This document shows positions 15,884 through 25,708 of a stretch of DNA of 64,000 nucleotides, in pieces. This DNA is from an uncultured Alphaproteobacteria bacterium (GTDB lineage: Bacteria > Pseudomonadota > Alphaproteobacteria > MPNO01 > UBA2964), in contig OX638326.1 of assembly GCA_951812775.1 (NCBI GenBank), forward strand, positions 3,483,391 through 3,547,390, written 5' to 3'. Both the position numbers and the translations under genes were made by a program. The first letter of the stretch is position 1; the number at the start of each line of letters is the position of its first letter. Under the pieces are notes generated by a model. It did no database searches, had not been told where the DNA came from, and saw only the letters and a list, made by a program, of their open reading frames with translations.

Positions 15884-18676
15884 TTGCGCCGCCAGGCGGA
15901 GCAACTCGGAGAGCAATCGGACATGGCGATTGCCAAGGTCAATGAAGTCAGGGAGAGCCTCGAGGCACAAGCAGCAGGCCTCAATAGCACGGCAAAGCAG
16001 GCATTGGAACGCGCATGGCAATTGGGCGATACGTTCCGCCAGCAGTCGGTTACGTTGATATCGGGTCTAAAACAGGCGGTGAACAGCGTCGACGATGTAT
16101 CGGAGAATTTCCGGCAACGAACCGAACAGCTGATGACGGGTGCGCGCGCGACGGTTGGACAGGTTCATGAAACCGTAGAGGCTTTTCGCGAAGAGGCATC
16201 ATCGCTTGGCGATGGCGCGGAACAAACAGTTTCGCGGATCAAACTTGCCGGCGATGAGATCAAAAGGGCGGGGACCGAGTTTGCTGGACAGGCGGATTGC
16301 CTTTCCGAAGTGGCCGCTCAAAAAATTGCCGATGCGGGCAATACTCTAATCCGACAAGGAGAAAGCATTTCCGCTACAGCGGACCGGTCCATCGAACAGG
16401 CTCGTGCGCAGATGGACGAAATCGCACAATCGCTGTCGGCGCATGCTATCGAATTGGCACAAGAACAAGAGAGTGCAAAGCAACGGGCTCGGGAGGATAT
16501 CGAGAGCCTGACCGCTGAGCTGCGCAATCAGGCGGCTGAAATGAATGAGATCGCTGCCAATGCCGGTGGTGTGGCGATTGAAAAAATTGGTGGCGCATTT
16601 CGCCAACAATCAGAACGAATGGCGGAAGATGCGGAACGGACATCCCTCCTGGTTGAAGCAAGAACTCGGGAGGTCGCCGCCATTCTCCAGCAGCAAGGCG
16701 AGGCTCTTAATGCTGCATCTGAGGCTGCCGCTGATGTGACAACCGTTATAAGTGCGCTGAAAGATGAATCAGGTGCTTTGGAAACCTCCGCCAGTGTGGC
16801 GGAAGAACGCGTTGAGAGTATCGGCAGGGTTTTCCGCGCCGAGACTCAGGAACTTGCTTCCGCATCCGAACATGCCTCCCGACAGGTGGATTCAGTCAGA
16901 CAATCGCTGCAACGCCATTCCAGCGAGATGACCAGCGCGTTGGATCGTGCAGCGGATCAAGCCACGCAGATAGGTGCGGTGTTCGCGGAACAGGCTGGCG
17001 AACTTGTCGAGGCGTCAGATCTCGCAGAGAAACAAGCCAAGCTGGTACGCCAGAACAGCTTCGATGCGCGCTGCGATATGTTCCTGCGGGCATCGCGCTT
17101 CATCATTGAAGATTTGAATTCGACGGCTATCGATCTTAATCGCTTGCTCGATGAGGTCGGGTCACAAAAGCTATGGCCACGGCTGGCACGAGGTGAAAAA
17201 GGAATTTTTGTTCGCTCCATGTTGCAGGACGATGCCCGACATGCCCGCGATGTCATCAAGGGTAAATTTGACGATGACGATAATTTTCGAAAATATGTTC
17301 AGCGCTATCTTGATCATTTTGAACGACTGCTCAACGAAGCCAATGAAAGTGATCCCGAAAATCTGCTAAGTTCGACCTTCCTGTCTGCAGATATCGGCAA
17401 GCTTTATCTCGTTCCTGCTCGGTCAGTCGGCAGACTAAACTGGAAATTCGAACGACCGGACAGCGTCCCGGTTTCTGACGGAGCCCTTCTTTTGCATGCG
17501 CTGCTGCTGACAATATTTATTGATACGGTGGGATTTGGCATTGTTTTGCCGCTCCTCCCGTTCTTCGCTGAAAGATTTGGTGCCAGCCCGCTTGAGGTTA
17601 CGCTTCTGGCGACCGTCTTTTCCTTTTCCCAATTCGTATTTGCCCCGATTTGGGGACGGTTAAGCGACCGCATCGGACGCCGTCCCGTCATCCTGTTTAC
17701 GCTTGCTGGCATGTTTGGCGGCTATCTGGCAATGACCGTTACAGATTCCCTGCTTATGCTATTTCTGGCGCGCGCTTTTATTGGATCAATGGCCGCAAAT
17801 GCCGGTGTTATCCAGGCATTTATGGCAGACGTTACCAGCACGGCCGCGCGGGCAGGTGCGATGGCAAAAGTCGGCGCTGCTCATGGTTTAGGGTTTATCG
17901 TTGGTCCGGCGATCGGCGGTTTGTTTGCGGGCTCTGATCCCGCCAACCCCAACCTGGCATTGCCTTTTATTATCGCCGCGGCTTTGTCTGGAATAGCGTT
18001 TTGCATAGCCTGTTTTCAGGTACGCGAGACGGTCGCCGCGGAAATCCGCGAAGAGGCTGCAAAAGGTCAACGGTCGCTTGGCCGCGTATTTCTCGAGGCG
18101 ATACGCATTCCCCAACTTGCTCTCCTATTCGTAGTCGTGACCATGACACCCTTCGTATTCTCTGGTGTGGAAACGACCTTTGTACTGTGGTCCGAGAGGA
18201 TGCTTGGTTGGGGTCCCTGGCAGAACGGCCAGATCTATACCTTTATGGGCATTACAGCGGCAGCAACTCAGTGGTTTTTGGTCGGAAGATTGACCAGACG
18301 ATTTGGTGAACATCGCTTGATTTCTGTTGGTGCCGCGATGATCTTTATCGGGGTGCTTTTACTTCCGAATATGACCGGAACGGTCGGTCTATGTGTTTCC
18401 TTTGCGTTTATCGTTTTTGGCGTCAGCATCAATAACCCCTCGCTTTCAAGTCTGGTGTCCAAATATGCCCATTCAGGTGAGCGAGGGAGTTTGCTGGGAT
18501 TGTCGCAATCTTGCTCGGCGATGGCTCGCATTACCGGTCCTGCCTGGGCTGGCTTTGCCTTTGGGACCTATGGGCCGGAATGGCCGTTTTTATCGGGTGC
18601 CGTCGTGATGGTTGTGATGTTTTTGCTGGCAATTCAGGTGAAACCTGCTGCGGAATCCCGGAATGCCGGGAAATAG
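15884..18676 (+). CDS. Coiled-coil protein fused in frame to an MFS drug-efflux-type transporter
   Basis: A 930-residue frame. Residues 1-~400 are a long coiled coil of ~14-residue units. Residues ~400-525 are a globular end (SFDARCDMFLRASRFIIEDL, YVQRYLDHFERLLNEANESD, LSADIGKLYLV) that in related coiled-coil proteins is the C-terminus. From about residue 535 (17488 on) comes a complete 12-TM MFS transporter: IDTVGFGIVLPLLPFFAERF and the loop 2-3 motif GRLSDRIGRRPV. A TTG at 17492 with GGAG upstream could be a native MFS start. Either the two genes are really fused, or an indel has removed the stop codon between them (a stop lies just off-frame in GCAGACTAA). The N-terminal part of the coiled coil is in another frame upstream. 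Confidence 0.7.
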   Translation: MRRQAEQLGEQSDMAIAKVNEVRESLEAQAAGLNSTAKQALERAWQLGDTFRQQSVTLISGLKQAVNSVDDVSENFRQRTEQLMTGARATVGQVHETVEAFREEASSLGDGAEQTVSRIKLAGDEIKRAGTEFAGQADCLSEVAAQKIADAGNTLIRQGESISATADRSIEQARAQMDEIAQSLSAHAIELAQEQESAKQRAREDIESLTAELRNQAAEMNEIAANAGGVAIEKIGGAFRQQSERMAEDAERTSLLVEARTREVAAILQQQGEALNAASEAAADVTTVISALKDESGALETSASVAEERVESIGRVFRAETQELASASEHASRQVDSVRQSLQRHSSEMTSALDRAADQATQIGAVFAEQAGELVEASDLAEKQAKLVRQNSFDARCDMFLRASRFIIEDLNSTAIDLNRLLDEVGSQKLWPRLARGEKGIFVRSMLQDDARHARDVIKGKFDDDDNFRKYVQRYLDHFERLLNEANESDPENLLSSTFLSADIGKLYLVPARSVGRLNWKFERPDSVPVSDGALLLHALLLTIFIDTVGFGIVLPLLPFFAERFGASPLEVTLLATVFSFSQFVFAPIWGRLSDRIGRRPVILFTLAGMFGGYLAMTVTDSLLMLFLARAFIGSMAANAGVIQAFMADVTSTAARAGAMAKVGAAHGLGFIVGPAIGGLFAGSDPANPNLALPFIIAAALSGIAFCIACFQVRETVAAEIREEAAKGQRSLGRVFLEAIRIPQLALLFVVVTMTPFVFSGVETTFVLWSERMLGWGPWQNGQIYTFMGITAAATQWFLVGRLTRRFGEHRLISVGAAMIFIGVLLLPNMTGTVGLCVSFAFIVFGVSINNPSLSSLVSKYAHSGERGSLLGLSQSCSAMARITGPAWAGFAFGTYGPEWPFLSGAVVMVVMFLLAIQVKPAAESRNAGK

Positions 18677-18805
18677 CTCTAAATACGGTGTTTCATGCTG
18701 ATTTTAGATAGCCTTTCTCCTTGACGTAGAGCGTTGACATTATTAAAAAGCGCGGTCCCTGACGGAATGTCAGGTCCATTTAATTTATCTGTCCGGACAA
18801 AGAAT

Positions 18806-19102
18806 ATGTCACGTCGATGCAGTATTTCAGGCAAGGGTGTCCTTGCCGGTAACAACGTAAGCCACGCGCACAATAAAACGCGGCGGCGTTTTTTGCCCAA
18901 TATTCAGGTGTCATCGATGCCGTCAGAAGCTTTGGGCCGGTCCGTAAAACTTAAGCTGTCGACGCAAACGATCCGCACGATTGAGAAAAATGGTGGCATC
19001 GACGCTTATCTTTTATCGACGTCAAACAGCAAATTGACAGATGAAGCTCAGCGTCTGAAACGGAAAATTCGCATCGCGACTGAGGCAGCCGCAGCGAGCT
19101 AA
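18806..19102 (+). CDS. rpmB: 50S ribosomal protein L28
   Basis: A 98-residue L28 beginning [20 protein letters not shown], with the family signature [18 protein letters not shown] and the alphaproteobacterial C-terminal extension ([16 protein letters not shown]). The longer frame upstream (from 18734) is unlikely to be translated because family members begin at MSRRC. AAAGAAT before the ATG is a weak ribosome binding site. It stands alone, convergent with the J-domain gene. Confidence 0.95.
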   Translation: MSRRCSISGKGVLAGNNVSHAHNKTRRRFLPNIQVSSMPSEALGRSVKLKLSTQTIRTIEKNGGIDAYLLSTSNSKLTDEAQRLKRKIRIATEAAAAS

Positions 19103-19150
19103 TTTCTGCTCTGCCGGAACTTCTTGAAATTTTAAAGTTGAAGGACGGCG

Positions 19151-19735
19151 TTAGATGTCGTCGCACGCCATCAATGTCGAATAGGCCCGGTTGATAATCT
19201 TTAGCCGTTCCTCAGCCTTGCGGTCTCCACCGTGCGTATCCGGATGATTTTGTTTCACTAACGATTTATATCGTTCCTTGATATCGTCTTTGGTGACTGG
19301 ACCATCCATATCAAGTACCGCCATCGCCTCTGATTCCGGTGACCCCGGACGGGGACGCCAACCATCCTCCTGCGGTGCCGCTGCCCTTACTCTGTCTCTT
19401 TCCCGGTTGTCAGCACCAAACACGCCAAAATCGATGTTTGGTGAATCGCCGGTTCCTGGTCTGCTGCCGAGGGGCCAAGTCGGACGCCACCAGGTAGTGT
19501 CAGCCCGTAACTGTTTTTCGATATCACCCTGGGACAAACCAGCATAATAATTCCAGCGAGAGTTATAGGCGCGTATATGCTCCATACAGAACCAGAAGTA
19601 ATCGTTTAGATCTTCCCGCGATTTAGGCGCGCGAAATTCGCCGCGCTCGCAACACTCAGGAGCATCGCACATGCGAACACCTTCCTCAATGCGGGGTGCA
19701 CTCAGGACTTCCAGTATTTGGTCGCGTTTTTTCAC
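19151..19735 (-). CDS. J-domain (DnaJ-like) protein
   Basis: A 194-residue protein with the J domain at its C-terminus (about residues 138-190): DIKERYKSLVKQNHPDTHGG, with the invariant HPD that stimulates DnaK ATPase. The N-terminal ~130 residues have a cysteine-bearing segment (MCDAPECCERGEFRAP) and Trp/Tyr-rich motifs conserved in alphaproteobacterial members. It is a DnaK co-chaperone of unknown client, not DnaJ itself (no Gly/Phe region or zinc-finger domain). It ends convergently with rpmB. Confidence 0.88.
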   Translation of the reverse strand: MKKRDQILEVLSAPRIEEGVRMCDAPECCERGEFRAPKSREDLNDYFWFCMEHIRAYNSRWNYYAGLSQGDIEKQLRADTTWWRPTWPLGSRPGTGDSPNIDFGVFGADNRERDRVRAAAPQEDGWRPRPGSPESEAMAVLDMDGPVTKDDIKERYKSLVKQNHPDTHGGDRKAEERLKIINRAYSTLMACDDI

Positions 19736-19792
19736 CTTGGCAGTATGGGGAGGCTATTCTTTACATACAAGAAAATTGGAGGGATTCCTGTT

Positions 19793-20350
19793 TCAAGATG
19801 CGCCCGTATAAAGGTGTGGCCATCTTTCCTTAACAAGCTCACCGTCGCTTGCCATGGCATGGCAGTTGTTGATTTGGTACGGCATGTCATCGGATTTTTG
19901 GGTCGGTGCCTCATGTCGCTGTGCAGCTTCGCGCTTGACTGTTTTATAGCCAATCGTACCAACCGGCCGTAGCAGGTCGACCATGTGAATACAGCCCTGA
20001 GCGCCGCCGAGAAGTTCACGAACGCGGCGGTTCCAGCCCCTCCCGATATGCTCACCCTTGAGTTTCTGAAATGCCGCGGTGACGCCGGGGCAGATGGCAT
20101 AGGGTGTACCATCCATCGCGGCATCGACTGCCGTGATCATAATTTCCTCATTCAGCGTTAATCGAAGCCACATGTCATGGATCGGGACCCCGGGCTCAAT
20201 CGTTCCACGATACTGATTTTCAAATGGGTAAGCCGAAGTGTCGGTCAAATGTCCTTCGACATCCCATTGTCCATCAGCTCGACGATAGCTGGTAACTTCA
20301 ATGGCACGGGATTGGACAGGCTCACGGTCAGCGGATGGGGCAAGCGGCAT
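19793..20350 (-). CDS. DUF2889 family protein
   Basis: A 185-residue protein matching DUF2889: SYRRADGQWDVEGHLTDT near the start, IHDMWLRLTLNEEIMITAVD, YAICPGVTAAFQKLKG and LLGGAQGCIHMVDLLRPVGT. The conserved D/H/C residues suggest a small metal-binding or enzymatic fold, but the function is unknown. It lies between the CorC transporter and the J-domain gene, all on the minus strand. Confidence 0.85.
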   Translation of the reverse strand: MPLAPSADREPVQSRAIEVTSYRRADGQWDVEGHLTDTSAYPFENQYRGTIEPGVPIHDMWLRLTLNEEIMITAVDAAMDGTPYAICPGVTAAFQKLKGEHIGRGWNRRVRELLGGAQGCIHMVDLLRPVGTIGYKTVKREAAQRHEAPTQKSDDMPYQINNCHAMASDGELVKERWPHLYTGAS

Positions 20351-20395
20351 TAGAATTCTCTCATGTTTGGCAATCTGTTCCGGAGAGCCGGTTTG

Positions 20396-21697
20396 TTATT
20401 CCAGTTCGATTTCTTTCTTGTCATCTTCTGGCTGGCTGGGTGGCGTGATGTGAATCATCGCCAAACGGTTTTTGCGGCGGCTGGCGACCTGAAAACGGTA
20501 GCCTTCAAAAGTGAAGATTTGCCCTTCTTCCGGAATGACGCGACCTATCTGGATGACCAGCCCGGCAATTGTAGCAGCATCATCGTCAGGAAGTTCCCAG
20601 TTGAGACGACGGTTGAGATCGCGGATCGTGACACGGCCATCGACAAGATACGTTCCGTCGTTTTGGCGCCGGACACCGACCGGAATTTCGTCATGTTCAT
20701 CTGCAATATCACCGACAATTTCTTCGAGGATATCTTCTAGGGTGACAACACCCATGAGGGACCCATATTCATCGACAACTAATGCGAAATGCTCATGTCG
20801 GCGACGAAATGCCTGGAGTTGATCATGCAGAGACGTCGATTCCGGAATAAACCAGGGTGGCGTTGAAACGGAATCAATGTCGATCAGGTCCAGGTTGCCC
20901 TGGTTTTCGTGGACATGCAGCAATAGAACCTTGGCATGGATGACGCCGACAATATTGTCTGGTTCTCCACGCCATAGCGGAATCCTTGTATAGGGGCTGC
21001 TGACAACCTGATTGACGATATCGCTTGCGGGCAGGTCGGCATCAATCATCACAATGTCCTGACGATGGTGCATGACCTCGCCGACATTGACATCCGATAA
21101 ATCGAGAATGGAGCGCAGCATGACCCGTTCACGCTGAACGGCAGGCCTGTCCCCCATATGCAGATCAATTGCGCCCCGTAAGGTTTCTTGCGCGGCTGTA
21201 AACTCCTCTTCGGTGTTAAATTTGACGCCAAACGGTCGCAATGTTGCCGTGATGAGAAGATTGATCGTATGGGTGATGGGCGAAAGCAGCACAACGACAT
21301 AGCGAAACATCGGAGCGATCAGAAGCGCTACTCTGTCGGCATTGTGGAAGGCGTATGTTTTCGGCATCACCTCGCCAAAAATCAGCACGAGGATGGTCAT
21401 GGCCACGGTGGCGTAGATAACACCTGTTTCGCCGAAGAACCCGATCAATAGGCTGGTTGCCAGGGCCGATGCCAGAATATTGACGAGATTATTCCCGAGC
21501 AGGATCGCGCCAATGAGTTTCTCGCGTCGTGAAAACAGCTTGGTCACGATACCAGCACGTTTATTGCCCCTTTTCTGAAGCAAGTGCATACGCGGGCGTG
21601 ACGCGGCTGTCAGCGCGGTTTCCGAGCCTGAGAAAACCCCCGACAATATGAGAAGAACAGCTATGCCACCGATTGTGGCAAGAGTTTCAGTTTCCAT
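20396..21697 (-). CDS. HlyC/CorC (CNNM-CBS) family membrane protein
   Basis: A 433-residue protein with the three-part CorC/CNNM layout: a DUF21 membrane domain (residues ~1-180, with FSGSETALTAASRPR and LLGNNLVNILASALAT), a tandem CBS pair (~200-325, FALVVDEYGSLMGVVTLEDI) and the CorC_HlyC C-terminal domain (~345-420). The family is linked to Mg2+/Co2+ efflux; CBS domains sense nucleotides. It is downstream of aroB in the same direction, a conserved alphaproteobacterial neighbourhood. Confidence 0.92.
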   Translation of the reverse strand: METETLATIGGIAVLLILSGVFSGSETALTAASRPRMHLLQKRGNKRAGIVTKLFSRREKLIGAILLGNNLVNILASALATSLLIGFFGETGVIYATVAMTILVLIFGEVMPKTYAFHNADRVALLIAPMFRYVVVLLSPITHTINLLITATLRPFGVKFNTEEEFTAAQETLRGAIDLHMGDRPAVQRERVMLRSILDLSDVNVGEVMHHRQDIVMIDADLPASDIVNQVVSSPYTRIPLWRGEPDNIVGVIHAKVLLLHVHENQGNLDLIDIDSVSTPPWFIPESTSLHDQLQAFRRRHEHFALVVDEYGSLMGVVTLEDILEEIVGDIADEHDEIPVGVRRQNDGTYLVDGRVTIRDLNRRLNWELPDDDAATIAGLVIQIGRVIPEEGQIFTFEGYRFQVASRRKNRLAMIHITPPSQPEDDKKEIELE

Positions 21698-21754
21698 TCT
21701 TTGCGTTGTCCTAACGCGGGTAATTCATGTTGTTACGTACCATTGATTGCTGCG

Positions 21755-22870
21755 TCACGCGGCAATTGCCCTATCCAGCATCGTCTCCACATCGTCAATA
21801 TCAACATCTGACGTAATGAAGGCATCCCCAATTCCGTGGGTCAGAATGAAAGTTATTTTGCCATTCTGGACTTTTTTATCTTGTGCCATGTGACCGATGA
21901 GTGAAGTGCTTTGCCATGCCTGGCCAGCGACGTCTGTGGGTTGAATGGGTAATCCAATCGACTGAAGATGCGTTCTGACACGGGTGGCGTCTTCTGCAGG
22001 GCATATCCCCATCTGGACTGATAAATCGAACGCCATCATCATGCCGATCGCGACGGCTTCACCGTGCAGCAATCTGTCACTAAACCCTGTTTCTGCTTCC
22101 AGAGCATGTCCAAATGTGTGCCCAAGGTTCAAAAGGGCTCGATCGCCCGCTTCTTTCTCGTCACGGCTGACAATATCGGCCTTGGCACGGCAACTCGTCA
22201 TAACCGCCTGTTGCCGTATTGCCATATCGCCCTCAATCACGGCTTTGCCATTTTTTTCAAGCCATTCGAAAAACCCTTTGTCACCGAGAAGCCCGTACTT
22301 GGCCACTTCAGCATATCCAGCCAGGAGTTCACGTCGTGGCAAAGTGTCGAGGACACCGGTATCGGCCAGAACAAGCCGCGGCTGGTAAAAACTCCCAACC
22401 AAATTCTTTCCGTGCCGCGTATTGATACCTGTTTTGCCCCCAACCGAACTATCGACTTGCGCCAGCAAGGTGGTCGGAACCTGGATAAAATGTATGCCGC
22501 GCAGAATGACACTGGCCGCAAATCCGGTGATGTCGCCTATAACACCGCCCCCCAGTGCGATGAGCGTAGATCGGCGTTCGGGCCCCGTATCCAGTATGGC
22601 GTTTACAAGGTTCCGGAAGCCGTCATAGCCCTTGGTATTCTCGCCAGCGGGAAGTGTAATTACCGTGCTGGAGATACCAGCTGACTGCAGGGATGCGCTG
22701 AAATTTTCGAGATGATGTTTTGATACATTGTCGTCGGTGATGACGATTACCGGTTCATGGTCAATCACGGGGGCGACCAGTTTCCCCGCATTGCTGATCA
22801 CGTCGGGACCAGAAACCATGTCGTAGCTCCGATCACCGAGTGAAACGGAAAGAGTTTCAAAATCGCTCAT
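21755..22870 (-). CDS. aroB: 3-dehydroquinate synthase
   Basis: A 371-residue enzyme converting DAHP to 3-dehydroquinate, step 2 of the shikimate pathway; NAD+ and Zn2+/Co2+ dependent. The nucleotide-binding and metal regions are plain: LIALGGGVIGDITGFAAS, IQVPTTLLAQVDSSVGGKTG and LNLGHTFGHALE. The start overlaps the aroK stop codon as ATGA, so the pair is translationally coupled. Confidence 0.96.
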   Translation of the reverse strand: MSDFETLSVSLGDRSYDMVSGPDVISNAGKLVAPVIDHEPVIVITDDNVSKHHLENFSASLQSAGISSTVITLPAGENTKGYDGFRNLVNAILDTGPERRSTLIALGGGVIGDITGFAASVILRGIHFIQVPTTLLAQVDSSVGGKTGINTRHGKNLVGSFYQPRLVLADTGVLDTLPRRELLAGYAEVAKYGLLGDKGFFEWLEKNGKAVIEGDMAIRQQAVMTSCRAKADIVSRDEKEAGDRALLNLGHTFGHALEAETGFSDRLLHGEAVAIGMMMAFDLSVQMGICPAEDATRVRTHLQSIGLPIQPTDVAGQAWQSTSLIGHMAQDKKVQNGKITFILTHGIGDAFITSDVDIDDVETMLDRAIAA

Positions 22871-23439
22871 TGCGTTGCCTCCGCAATGACGCTGTCAGAT
22901 GATGGCAACAACTTCTCCAGAGCTTCGATTGCCTGATCCACAGTAACGTCCGGCGATTCATGGCCGCTTTCGATAACGATATCTGCTTGCTCATAGGCTG
23001 GGTGCCGTTCTTCGATTAACTTTTCCAGTTTTTTGCGAGGATCGGTATTTTGAAGCAGCGGCCGTGTATTGCGTCGAGCTGTCCGGTTAAGCAGGAGTTC
23101 AATATCTGCCCGAATCCAGATCGATGTCGCTGTTTCCTTTATTCGTGCGCGCGTATGCGCATCGACAAAGGCACCACCACCAGTTGCTAAAACCTGGACT
23201 GGTTCGTTCAGCAACCGATCAATGACTCGCCTTTCGCCATCCCGAAATGCTGGTTCGCCATAAAGTTCAAATATATCAGGGATTGAACAGCCTGCGGCCT
23301 TCTCAATTTCGTCGTCAGCGTCAACGAAAGTCAGTCCCAGGCGTTTGGCCAATCTCTTGCCAATACATGTCTTGCCGGCGCCCATCAGCCCCACCAGGAC
23401 GATGGTTTTCGGTATATGTAACTGCTTATTCGCGCTCAT
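22867..23439 (-). CDS. aroK: Shikimate kinase
   Basis: A 190-residue P-loop kinase phosphorylating shikimate at O3. Walker A is GLMGAGKTCIGKRLAKRLG near residue 18, followed by the shikimate-binding DADDEIE, the FRDGERRVI segment and the GGGAF loop (LATGGGAFVD). It is the first gene of the aroK-aroB-CorC run, divergent from the envelope protein pair at 23680. Confidence 0.95.
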   Translation of the reverse strand: MSANKQLHIPKTIVLVGLMGAGKTCIGKRLAKRLGLTFVDADDEIEKAAGCSIPDIFELYGEPAFRDGERRVIDRLLNEPVQVLATGGGAFVDAHTRARIKETATSIWIRADIELLLNRTARRNTRPLLQNTDPRKKLEKLIEERHPAYEQADIVIESGHESPDVTVDQAIEALEKLLPSSDSVIAEATQ

Positions 23440-23679
23440 TTTTCGGTCGACATTATGTGAGCCGGTGACCCCATTTTATTGAAAATCCTTGGTCCGGCCG
23501 GTAGATTGCCCAAAATTCGCCATGATTAGACGCTATCTACCCTATGATCGATGAATATATGACGGTTTCTGCGTCATGTCGCGTGGAATTATATGGCGTC
23601 GATTCACTGCGGCGTGATACAGAAAATAAGGTAATGGCGGGATTGTAGCCTAACCCCGAAACCCTGCGCGGCGTTGAAG

Positions 23680-23817
23680 ATGCGAGTAACCGTTATTCTA
23701 TTGATGTTTTTGGCCGTCCTGATAATTGGTGGGGGCGGATTCCTGGCGATGTGGGATATTCCTGCTCCTTCATCCACAATTGAAAAGACACTTCCCGATG
23801 ACCGTTTCCCGCGTTAA
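23680..23817 (+). CDS. Small single-span membrane protein, 45 aa
   Basis: Forty-five residues starting MRVTVILLMFLAVLIIGGGG: one N-terminal membrane segment followed by a short outer tail (MWDIPAPSSTIEKTLPDDRF). I recall similar short WDIPAP...LPDDRFP proteins in related alphaproteobacteria, but cannot check that. Its last 20 bp overlap the start of the next gene (ATG at 23798), which suggests translational coupling. Function unknown; probably a membrane or periplasmic partner of the following exported protein. Confidence 0.65.
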   Translation: MRVTVILLMFLAVLIIGGGGFLAMWDIPAPSSTIEKTLPDDRFPR

Positions 23818-25708
23818 TCCCACTCTTGCCGCCACGATCTTCGTGGGGGTGCTAGGTATGGGGGCACCCGCTAGCACTATATCTTTGAACGGTCTGCAGT
23901 TAGCGCAGGCCTCGACGCCTGAAACCTCGAAACCCGCAGGGGAACTCTCAACACCCTCGCAATCATCACCTCAGGTGGCTCCGGCTGAAAGCGCCAGGCC
24001 GGTGAAAAGAGTCGCACCGGTTCGTTTAGGACCCCGCCGCTCTGTAATCGGGGACACGACCTCTTCGGGGGCGGCCACGACAGCGCCACCGGCGTACAAA
24101 CCTGTATCGCCGTCAAATGGTAGCGATGGAGCCGTGGTTATTCAGACTTTAACTGAACTTGATCCAGATTCTGTCGGCGTCATCGATGATTCAAGCGGCG
24201 GTCTCGGTGTGGAAATGTGGCAGGGTACAAGCAGGTCCCTTGTTGCACGTGCCATTGCGGCGCTACCAGCGCGCGTGCGTTCTCCGACCATGCGCCGACT
24301 GTTACAACGATTGCTTCTGACACAGGCGGTCGCGCCAAAGGGAGAAAAAACCGAGCCAGGGTTGTTTCAGTTGCGTGTCAAAGCGTTATTTGCCTCTGGA
24401 GACATTAAATCTGCCCTGTCACTTATTTCTTCTGCCCCGCCCGGCGCGCGGGAAGAATATTTGGTGCGCTATGGCATTGATGGCGAATTTTTTCAAAACA
24501 ACATAGCGGGCGCCTGCCACCGGGTACGGGCCTATAGCGATGAGTTTAAGGGCCCCTATTGGCAGCAGGTTGCTGCCTTTTGTCTCGCCATGGCCGGGAA
24601 AAGGGATGAGGCGGCGCTATTGTCGGACGTCTTGGCCGAACGAACTGATGCCATTCACCCAGCGTTTTTTGCGGCCATGGAAAGGCTGTCCGGCGCCACG
24701 CCTCCGCAAATCGCGAGCCTTACCGGCCCTTCTGCGTTACACCTGAGTTTAATGCGTTCCGCAGGACTGGCTCTGCCTGATGATGCGACTGAGCAGGCTT
24801 CTCCCGCGGCGTTGCGCGCGATAGCGTTAAGTCCGAATGCGGCGCTTGATTTAAGACTTGTCGCGGCGGAGAAAGCCGCCGAAATCGGCGTACTTGATGG
24901 TAAGGTTTTGGCGGAGATTTATGGTGCGGTCGCCTTTGATCCAGCCGTTGTTAAGCAGGCCGTCAGCCAGGCGGCTACGACCTGGGGCCCGGGAGGGCGT
25001 GCACTCTTGGTGCAAGCGGCCCTGAAAGCCAATACTGCTGCAGAGCGCCTTAAAATTATCCAATCCGCAATCCAATTAGCCCGGCAAAAAGGAGGTTGGC
25101 GTGTTACCGCGCTTGCATTGGGTCCCATGGTCTCTGCGCTGACGCCATCCGCCCAAACAGCAGGGTTTGCAGGGGGGGCTGCCCGTATCCTCATCGCGGT
25201 CGGCGATATTGCTGGCGCGCGCAAGTGGCTGGCAAATGCCGATGCGCAAGATTTGAAAGGCCCGAAGAAATTTGATCTCTGGCCGCTACAAATATTCATG
25301 AGTGAAGGCGGCGTTCTCAACGTAGCTCCCAAAGAGATTACGGCCTGGTGGAAAGATCGAACGGCTGCCGGTGTGGATGCAGCTGTTCAGGCAAAAACAC
25401 TGTTTAGTCTGTTGAGCGCGATGGGGGTTCAGATCCCGTCTGAACTTTGGGCGAAACTTATCGATGGCGAGTCTGGCTCTCAGGCATTTGTTCCAGGCCC
25501 TGCCGTACGAAATGCGTTGTCACGCGCCGCGCTTACCGGTAGTCGGGGCGGGACAATAGCAATGGCACTTGTCGCTCTTGGAGAACGCGGCGCTGGTGTG
25601 GAAAACTTATCAGCGGTCGAAATGGCTGTATCCGCTTTGAAGAAAATCGAGTTTCAATCGGAGGCACATGCCATAGCGTTGGAGGCAGCCGTTGCAGCAG
25701 GGCTCTAG
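23798..25708 (+). CDS. Large exported protein of unknown function upstream of xerD
   Basis: The start is taken at 23798 (MTVSRVNPTLAATIFVGVLG), which gives a signal-peptide-like N-terminus; an upstream in-frame ATG at 23726 would bury it. The protein has 636 residues. After the signal comes a ~90-residue low-complexity Pro/Ser/Thr linker, then an Ala-rich helical body without recognised catalytic motifs, which looks like an all-alpha, TPR-like solenoid (many A..A..AA.. helices). It is probably periplasmic or envelope-associated. It overlaps the small membrane gene upstream and xerD downstream (17 bp), so the three appear to be one transcript. No function is assigned. Confidence 0.75.
   Translation: MTVSRVNPTLAATIFVGVLGMGAPASTISLNGLQLAQASTPETSKPAGELSTPSQSSPQVAPAESARPVKRVAPVRLGPRRSVIGDTTSSGAATTAPPAYKPVSPSNGSDGAVVIQTLTELDPDSVGVIDDSSGGLGVEMWQGTSRSLVARAIAALPARVRSPTMRRLLQRLLLTQAVAPKGEKTEPGLFQLRVKALFASGDIKSALSLISSAPPGAREEYLVRYGIDGEFFQNNIAGACHRVRAYSDEFKGPYWQQVAAFCLAMAGKRDEAALLSDVLAERTDAIHPAFFAAMERLSGATPPQIASLTGPSALHLSLMRSAGLALPDDATEQASPAALRAIALSPNAALDLRLVAAEKAAEIGVLDGKVLAEIYGAVAFDPAVVKQAVSQAATTWGPGGRALLVQAALKANTAAERLKIIQSAIQLARQKGGWRVTALALGPMVSALTPSAQTAGFAGGAARILIAVGDIAGARKWLANADAQDLKGPKKFDLWPLQIFMSEGGVLNVAPKEITAWWKDRTAAGVDAAVQAKTLFSLLSAMGVQIPSELWAKLIDGESGSQAFVPGPAVRNALSRAALTGSRGGTIAMALVALGERGAGVENLSAVEMAVSALKKIEFQSEAHAIALEAAVAAGL

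Noticed and set aside
18734-18805. N-terminal extension of L28
   Set aside because: The family begins at MSRRC; the extra 24 codons are upstream non-coding sequence that happens to be open.
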